Assembly: GCF_016906535.1 (NCBI RefSeq)
Contig: NC_057373.1
Location: forward strand, 930,001 to 994,000
Direction: 5' to 3'
DNA: 64,000 nt
Origin: Rhizoctonia solani
Lineage: Eukaryota; Basidiomycota; Agaricomycetes; Cantharellales; Ceratobasidiaceae
Shown here: piece by piece, positions 57,190 to 64,000 of the stretch
Position numbering within the stretch: the first letter of the stretch is position 1
How the letters are laid out: every line of letters starts with the position of its first letter
Notes under the pieces: generated by a model
Seen by the model: only the letters and a program-made list of their open reading frames with translations
Told to the model about the DNA's origin: nothing
The model's database searches: none
Made by a program: the position numbers and the translations under genes

Positions 57190-59219
57190 ATGTCAAACCA
57201 GGTTCTAAACACATGCGCTCGTGCTCTTGGAAAACGGCCAACGGTGCCTCGAGGGAGAATCGCTGCTCTATCCAGTCCTGTTCGATTGACGAGCACAACT
57301 CCCACCAATCCGCCAGAAGTCTCGTCCCAGGCTAGTAGTTCAACCGCACCTCGTCTATCCTTTGGAATCGGTTCGGGATTCTTCAACTCTTCTCGTTCAT
57401 CGTTTCAGCTCTCGCGAACATGGCCTACTACTCCCGAATCGGCTGAGCTACGAGTGTTGTTACTCCGTCGGGACTCGACTGTGAATGCCATCTACGATGC
57501 ATACCTGAGGCTCATGAACAATCCATTCCACTTGCCGTTACCCCGTACTATGCATCAAGTCGTTCTCCGACGCAGCGTTTATCCTATCCATAGAATCAAG
57601 CAACCAAACTTTAGCCTACAGCCCGACCAATTTGTCATTCGACAAGAAACTCGCCTTCAAGAAGTCATATTCCAGATGCGAGCCGACGGATCCGAACCGA
57701 CACTAGCAGACTACCATTTCGTGTTGGAGCAGATGGCAGCTATGGGTCACCAGCGGGGGCGTACAACGTTTATTTGGAGATCGTCAAGTCGGATCACAAA
57801 GTGACCGAACGCACGATCGCACTCGCCCTCCTTGCCTTGGTCCGCCGGCATAAAATGTGGATTTTCGATGATCATGTTGCGGCTGTAACCGGAGAAGCGT
57901 ATGGAATCGCCGAGAGGCTCGTGGGGGATCTCCTGGCGCTGCAAAAAGATTTGACAGAGCCGATTTCCCCAATGTGTTTGGATCTGGCATGTCGTTCTTT
58001 CAAGATCACTGGGAGCCTAGAAAAGTTCATGGAAATGCTCAAGAGGGGCTATGGTATTGACATATCACAGCCAGACCACCTTCCGGTCGAGTTTGTCGAA
58101 CGAGTACAGGCGATACAAAAAGCGATAGCCAATAAGGGAGGTGGGGCGCCACTGTTTCCTGTTCCAGATATTCCAAAGTTTAGCACTCATACGCTGAACA
58201 CGACACTTGACATGCTTGGGAGATCGGGAAAAGTACGGGAAATGGTTTCCGCTTTTGAAGTCTTGACGACCCCACTTCCCGCAAACGCACGAAGAGACAG
58301 ATATCAATATGATACTTGGGAAGACGACGAGCCTGAGAAGGCTTCATCTAACCCTGCTTCGACTTCTCCCCGAAATTGGCTGGCCAACTATGTTCCTTCT
58401 GCATCGCCCAATACCGCTAGTCTCTCGTTTATGATCAAGCATACAGTCAACTTTGCCAAGTTCGATCTGTGTAAACACTATCTCCTGCTCGCCATTTATC
58501 TCGATAGGGTTTCCGACTACAATCTCCGCCAGCAACTACGGTCAGTCCTCCGCGCCCGTCAAGAAGACACCGCAGCCGCTGAGCTCGAGCTCAATTCCAA
58601 ACCCAAATTGCCTCCCTCGCCAAATGATACGATTCCATATGTAGACCCTCCGATCGACATACCGCGAGTGGCCGTCTCTTACGAAATGTTCACCAAAGTT
58701 TGGGGCCTTGCAAACCAAAAGGCGCATATGCGCACCTTACGGGGTCTAGTGCGAACGGTCAGACGAGTCATTCGACGGAAGCGCAACGATATTTACGTGT
58801 ACAATATGGTGCTCAAAGCAGTCCCCTCTCTCGCTGCCCCTATACCAGCTCTACCTGAAATGGATAGTGAAGTTGAGGAACTGGCAGAGAGCGAAATACC
58901 TACGTGGATACACAACATGTTGAAAGAACGGGAGCAATCATCAAGACCGCGCCGCTTCTCGCTCGCCGCGCATACAGAGATGCTCGAGAAAGAGACGGAA
59001 AAATTGGAGAGCTTTTTGAGTCATAGTGTACGCGGCAGAGATCACACCAGCGCACGAATCCAGGCCGAGATGGAGAGGAAGCAAAAACGGAGAGAGGAGG
59101 CGATTAGAGCAGCTGAACAACTAGTCATCGACGCACAAAAGGAAAAAGAAAGGCAGAAAGCGAAAAAGGAGAGCCCCGATGATGCCGAGCTATCAAGCCC
59201 ACTCGCTCCTGCAGTTTAA
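57190..59219 (+). CDS. Pentatricopeptide-repeat-like mitochondrial protein
   Basis: Start MSNQVLNTCARALGKRPTVP, Arg/Ser/Thr-rich and poor in acids like a mitochondrial presequence. No intron needed. Helical repeat units of PPR type: ADGSEPTLADYHFVLEQMAA, MGHQRGAYNVYLEIVKSDHK, RLVGDLLALQKDLTEPI, LACRSFKITGSLEKFMEMLK, THTLNTTLDMLGRSGKVREM, and a later FTKVWGLANQKAHMRTLRGL. Basic and acidic C-terminal coiled coil (EAIRAAEQLVIDAQKEKERQ) ends SSPLAPAV. Such proteins bind organellar RNA for translation or stability of one transcript. One base is missing in the G run at 57755-57759 (QRG/AYNVYLE); without it the frame breaks at MGHQRG. Target RNA unknown. Confidence 0.75.
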
Positions 59220-59387
59220 TAGATTTGGAGTATTCAAATGGAGATATCGGGAGTTACGCTTTGCTTTGGCTTATCATTTAATACCACTGTTGAAACAAGA
59301 TCTATGCGTGATGAGGTGGATCAAAAATTCATATGATTTCAAACTAGTAATACATATGCTACCCTCCGAAAATTGGGAGTAGATTTT

Positions 59388-61371
59388 TTAGAGCTTGGGT
59401 TTGATACCAGCAGCTTTCCAAAGTTGGTCTTCCTTGCGCTGAGCAGCGGCGCTCAATTCCCTGATGCGCGCTGCCCTCTTTAGCTCACGCTGACCGATTT
59501 GTTGCATATGAACCTAGGAGAGCGAATCAGTTCACCAAACCAAATGGCCGCTAAACCCGGAAACCCACCTCATCGGGACCATCGGCATAGCGGAGTGTAC
59601 GCAGTCCGGCCCATAACTTTGCCAAAGGAGTATCTTGAGAAATACCTTCGGCACCATGTACTTGCATCGCCCGGTCAACGACCTGCAACGCCATCCCTGG
59701 AACAACAAACTAAAGGGAAAAGAGCTACATTTAGCGACGGTCCAGAAGGGAGGACAATCATCCCTACTTTGGCGATACCGATCTCCTTCAATGCCCCCTT
59801 GGCCTTGAACTGGTCAATCTATCCAACAAAGTCATTTGTGATTTCACAGAGTAAATTGAGTGTGACATACCTGATGGGCAGCGCTCAATACCAACAACCT
59901 TGCACCTTCGATTTCAGCACGGGACTTGGCGATATTGGCAACGACGGTGCCATGTTCGGCCAAAACCTTTCCGAAAGGCTTCTTGCGCTCATCGGTAACA
60001 CGTTCAAGCATCAAATCGAGCGCTCTCTGAGCAATACCAATCGAACGCATACAGTGGTGAATACGACCAGGTCTGTTCAAACAATACGATTAGTTTTCGT
60101 TAAATGCGTGGTAGGCCAACCACTGACCCAAGGCGTCCCTGAATAACCTCAAATCCTTTTCCCCAGCCAGCGATAATGTTTGACGCTGGCACTCGAACGT
60201 TTTCGTAAATGATTTCGCAATGACCTTCTGGTGCATCATCGTAGCCAAATACTTGCATTGGACGAATAACGCGCACTCCAGGTGCATCCGCAGGAACAAT
60301 CACAATAGACTGTTGTTTGTATGGAGAAGGATTCTTAGGGTCAGACTTGCCCATAACGAGATGAACACGGCAACGTGGGTCACCAGGCCCCAGAAATCCA
60401 CCTTTACACTAAATGTTAGATGCAGTATGTGATACTACGGGACATGCGCACCATTTATGACCGTTGATGACGATCTCGTCTCCCTCGCGGCGAATGGATG
60501 TTTGGATATTGGTTGCGTCAGAGGAAGCAACTATAGGAGCGGCCGGCGATCCATTAGTATCGGTTTAAACAGCACAACGAGGCTCGCTTACTGAATCGTT
60601 CGGTCATACTGAATGCTGACCTGATCTCGCCGTTCATGAGCGGCACAAGCCACTTCTTCTTCTGTTCGGGTGTTCCGTAGCGAGCGAAGACCTCTGTGGG
60701 ATTTTTTTAATGCTAGGTATCTGGCGGAGTAGCATATAAAGACCGGCTTACCCATGTTTCCGGTGTCTGGTGCAGAGCAATTCATAGATTCGCTGGCAAG
60801 TTGACCAACTCGGCCCATAATCTCAGCCATCACAGCATACTAAAAACCAAAAATACGCTCAGATATATCTCGCAGTTTCACCTTGGGTGTGCGTCACAAA
60901 GACGAACCTCGACATTTGTCAACGGTACACCGACGTCAGGATAGTGCGCCTTGCTGAGGAAAAGGTTCCACAGCCCGCGCGCCTTTGCCTTTGCCTTGAG
61001 TTCCTCGACAATTGGGGTGTGGTAGCCCATCGTAGCTTAGGGTCCGTAGAGATCTGGGCGTGGAAGATCTTTTCGGCTACGTAACGCGTTAGTTGACCTC
61101 TTCGCGGTCAAAGTGAATATGCATACCAGGAAGACATTCGTTCTATAAAGGGAAGGGACGGTTGGTTGTATTACTAGGCGGATAAAAGTGACCTTACCTG
61201 CACAAAGTCGACTACTTTCGCGAGAGTTTCCTTCCCAAATGGAGTGAACTTGCTCTCAATCTAAACCCGTAGTCAATTTATCTCGTTAATGATCCAGGTC
61301 TCTGTGTTTGGTTATTAACTCACGAAAGCCCAAGTCGAGGGCGAAGTGAACTCTGCGACTGGATGGGACAT
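59388..61371 (-). CDS. Acyl-CoA dehydrogenase (ACAD11-like)
   Basis: Start [20 protein letters not shown], then [128 protein letters not shown] (FAD/substrate loop), [137 protein letters not shown]-dependent alpha,beta-dehydrogenation of acyl-CoA. The catalytic Glu region (GPDEVH) is present. The end KPKL could act as a weak peroxisomal C-terminal signal, which would fit the ACAD11-like type; that is inference. All exons join in frame. Confidence 0.87.
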
Positions 61372-61600
61372 AGCGTTTGCACAAGAAATTGTTGTGGGGA
61401 GAATGCGGGGGCACAAACCAGGTAGTGTAACACTTATAGTCAACGTCGGTCACCGGCTCTCGGCTAAGAGTCACCCGAAGCGGCTTATGTTTGATTATAT
61501 GTGTATTCAAGTGGCGCGGGAGAGTCTTAAATAAATGCGGGTATTACACGACGAAATTCCAACACAACTCAATACAATACAAGAATAGCCATAGGTTGTT

Positions 61601-62063
61601 CTAGCAGCACATTTCACATGGACAGCCTATAATGATGATTAGTTCGCTTCCGATTGTAAGCTACTATTAATACGCACGACGATATCGGCAAAGCACTCGC
61701 AGCAGCCTTCAAAGCACTAGGGAACATTTTCAGCACTTTCAGGTTCAACATTATGGAAAGCGCTCTTACCTCGCAGCACAAGAAACACGCCAAAGCGCCC
61801 ATTAAACAGTCCTTGCCTATAAAATAATAAGCCTGATGCTCGGCCATATTATATAACTCGAAAGTTATCATACCTGCTCCGCCTCCTCGAATACGAGCAG
61901 CAAATCCTTGCTTTTGGTTCTGGCACTGAGCCTGCTCAATGGTGGGTTGCATCGTCATCTCTGTTAGATTGGCAGACGTCAGTGATAGATCAACGAAGGA
62001 CACATGATATTTACCCATAGCAGGAGCAGCCGTGGGTTGGGCGGAAATGTTCTGGGGAGCCAT
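61601..62063 (-). CDS. CYSTM-type Cys-rich C-terminal membrane peptide
   Basis: Five short exons. Start MAPQNISAQPTAAPAMEMTM, then QPTIEQAQCQNQKQGFAARI, RGGGAG, KDCLMGALACFLCCE, then CFEGCCECFADIVVR and end CPCEMCC. The last splice (C|GTATTA...TATAG|GC) gives VVRCPCEMCC. A short soluble Gln/Pro-rich N-terminus followed by a Cys-packed hydrophobic C-terminus is the CYSTM pattern, tail-anchored peptides linked to stress tolerance in plants and fungi. About 90 residues. TATA box about 76 bp upstream. Head-to-head with ELP2 (265 bp). Confidence 0.72.
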
Positions 62064-62138
62064 CACGAGAAAGTGGGTAGTAGGGTGGTGGGTGATTGAG
62101 ACAGTAGTATGTGTTCGCCAGCCTACCCAACCATCAAC

Positions 62139-62144
62139 TTTATA
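62139..62144 (-). promoter_or_regulatory. TATA box of the CYSTM gene
   Basis: TATAAA on the minus strand, 76 bp upstream of the ATG at 62063. Confidence 0.5.
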
Positions 62145-62328
62145 CTCTTGCGCCCAAGGTCCAAAAATAAATACTGAGCCATAATTGGAGTGTGCCGGGA
62201 CCCATGACACGCATCTCACGTGAGGATCTGAAAATGCGGTGCTAAATTGTTTTAAATTTGACACCATTCATCAGGCGTGGCTACGCCCTCTTTGGCTGGT
62301 GTGTCACATTCAAATCACTGCCCGCAGC

Positions 62329-64000
62329 ATGTTTTCCCACATATCCACGACGTACATCTCCGCATCTACGAATCGACATCCTCATGGTGCATCTATCATA
62401 GGGTCTGGGCTTGTTGCTTTGGCTTCGCATAGATTTCTCGGATTCTGGGATACAACGGTCGGTGATGAAAGGCCAATTTGCGAGAGCTTTAACGACGGGA
62501 AGTGTAGGATACTAATGGTCACGGTGTAATCGCGACTCTACCTGGTCATGATGAAGAAATCACCGTTGTAAAGGCATTCTCTGATACATTCGTTACTGGG
62601 GACAAGCTAGGCCATGTCAAAATTTGGAGGAAACGAGGCGACAAGGTGTGAGAGTATCTTGCAAACAATCAATAGAGTTGAAGAACGTTTCATCACAATA
62701 GTGGATAGCTTCACATTCTTGGCGTGCGCACAAGGAGCCCATATCTGCACTATCTATATTCCGGAGCCTAATCTTAACAGGTTCATCTGATGCAACGTTG
62801 AAGTCTTGGTATCGCACTCAAGATGAGACCGGTGGTATGTGCATACACGAACCTTATTCACGATATAGCCATGAACTGACATTGAAGCTCCTAGACAAAA
62901 TCGATGAGGGCCAAACAATTGATCTAAAGCGGCGCTACCCCCTTGACATTGCCGTGAGCTCACTACCTGGGTCTTCTGGTAAGTTTGTGGTCTATGCACC
63001 CGATAAATATTAAATATACTTCATTAGCCCTGATCATCGCCGTTGCGACAACATCAAGAGTTATCGATGTATATCTCCAAGCCTCAGGGCAAGAAGTAAG
63101 CATTTATCTTTTGCATCTGGCCATTGATCTTATCTCAAATTAGATAGTTTTTGCACTTTCCCTCGAAGGTCATGAAGATTGGATCAGGGCACTCTCATTT
63201 TCCCCTTTCTCTCCAGAAAGTGACGATCCGTCTCTGACGCTTGCCTCTGGTGGCCAAGATAACTACATTCGACTTTGGCTTATCAAGCCTACTGTACCCA
63301 AACCCGTCAGTTTGGAATCAACAGATCCAACGGATCCAACAGACGAGCTACTAGATGCGTTCGAGCGCTCCTTGAACGAGGTCGGACTCGACGAGCCGGG
63401 GCGTCAGCTCTCAATGCGAGAGCACGTCTTCTCTGTGAGAGGTTCCGAAGGACAGTGAGTCACGGTGCTCTATTTTTAGTTCGGGACAAAGCTGATAACC
63501 GCCACAGAGCAGTCACCTATTCTCTGTCATTTGATGCACTGCTTGTTGGACATGAAGCGAGTGTAAATTCTGTATCTTGGAAACCTGGTGATTCTGGGGC
63601 ACCTCAACTCCTCTCGTCATCGACAGATGCATCCCTCATCATCTGGGAACCCATTGATTCCGGGGCGGGAGCTATCTGGGGTTCCGTACAGCGATTTGGT
63701 GACGTAGGAGGGCAAAGAGCCGGAGGGTTTATTGGCGCGCTCTGGATCGACCCGACAGGAATTGCCGGGTGGGGATGGCATGGTGGGTGGAGGCGTTGGC
63801 AGCGCAGCTCGAACGAACAAGAAGCTTGGTCCGAAATTAATGCTCCAACCGGTCATTACGGACCTGTACGAGGGTTGGCATGGTCTCCCGAAGGCGAATA
63901 TATTGTGTCAACTAGGTGAGTCTTAATGGGTCTTGTTTTATACGAGCTATATGCATATTTGTTCACTCTAGTCAGGACCAGACGACTCGCATCCACGGTC
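62329..64000 (+). CDS. ELP2: Elongator complex protein 2 (Elp2), WD40 protein, partial (3' end beyond window)
   Basis: Start MFSHISTTYISASTNRHPHG, followed by a first blade GLVALASHRFLGFWDT and, after a short intron, DTNGHGVIATLPGHDEEITV, VKAFSDTFVTGDKLGHVKIW, ISALSIFRSLILTGSSDATL, KSWYRTQDETG, LDKIDEGQTIDLKRRYPLDI, ALIIAVATTSRVIDVYLQAS, FALSLEGHEDWIRALSFSPF, LASGGQDNYIRLWLIKPTVP, VTYSLSFDALLVGHEASVNS, VSWKPGDSGAPQLLSSSTDA (DWI, RLW and GHE patterns of WD40 blades), GSVQRFGDVGGQRAGGFIGA, GHYGPVRGLAWSPEGEYIVS. Elp2 is a double-propeller scaffold of Elongator, which modifies wobble uridines of tRNA. It is cut at the right edge within the second propeller. Frames join well. Confidence 0.9.

Noticed and set aside
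1..64000. Transposon, LTR, CRISPR or viral sequence
   Set aside because: No reverse transcriptase, integrase, transposase or long terminal repeat and no regularly spaced repeats seen.

Overview
This window is nuclear DNA of a filamentous basidiomycete. The genes carry many short introns (mostly about 50-65 nt, GT...AG, often with a CTNAY branch site), intergenic gaps are small, and the proteins are of Agaricomycete type: a Dsc3-like ubiquitin-ligase subunit, Zn2Cys6 transcription factors, a Yhm2-type mitochondrial carrier and Trs85. The protein flavour resembles Rhizoctonia and other Cantharellales; that genus-level guess comes from general resemblance only. I see no rRNA, tRNA, CRISPR array or recognisable transposon.

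Layout. 1-14.4 kb is rich in carbohydrate metabolism: a secreted GH79 beta-glucuronidase-like enzyme (cut by the left edge), a KduD-like short-chain dehydrogenase divergent from a zinc polyol dehydrogenase, a Gfo/Idh/MocA sugar dehydrogenase, an SHB17-like sugar-bisphosphate phosphatase, and a secreted alginate-lyase-family protein. A Rab5 GTPase sits among them. 14.6-35.5 kb is housekeeping: Cgr1 (ribosome biogenesis), Vps18 (HOPS/CORVET), an SGNH-like protein, a long coiled-coil protein, the Yhm2 carrier, an unknown protein, Trs85 (TRAPPIII) and an Mpv17-family membrane protein. 35.6-47 kb has a Zn2Cys6 factor, Dsc3, complex I subunit NDUFS6, a small Cys-rich membrane protein, a large Ime2/MAK-like kinase and PRPP synthetase. 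47.8-51.3 kb is a tandem pair of unusual short-chain dehydrogenases. 53.3-64 kb has an XlnR-like transcription factor, a PPR-like mitochondrial protein, a peroxisomal/ACAD11-like acyl-CoA dehydrogenase, a CYSTM peptide and the start of Elp2 (cut by the right edge).

Most notable: the Yhm2 carrier gene appears to need two consecutive 3-nt exons (plus a 17-nt exon), and the NDUFS6 gene a 6-nt exon inside its zinc-binding motif. The promoter shared by the two divergent sugar dehydrogenases has two copies of CGGATATCGnnCCG, a candidate Zn2Cys6 operator. At least seven otherwise intact genes are broken by a single missing base, each next to an identical base, which looks more like consensus error than real gene loss. 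Intron boundaries given here were deduced by eye from splice signals and family conservation; no transcript data were available.
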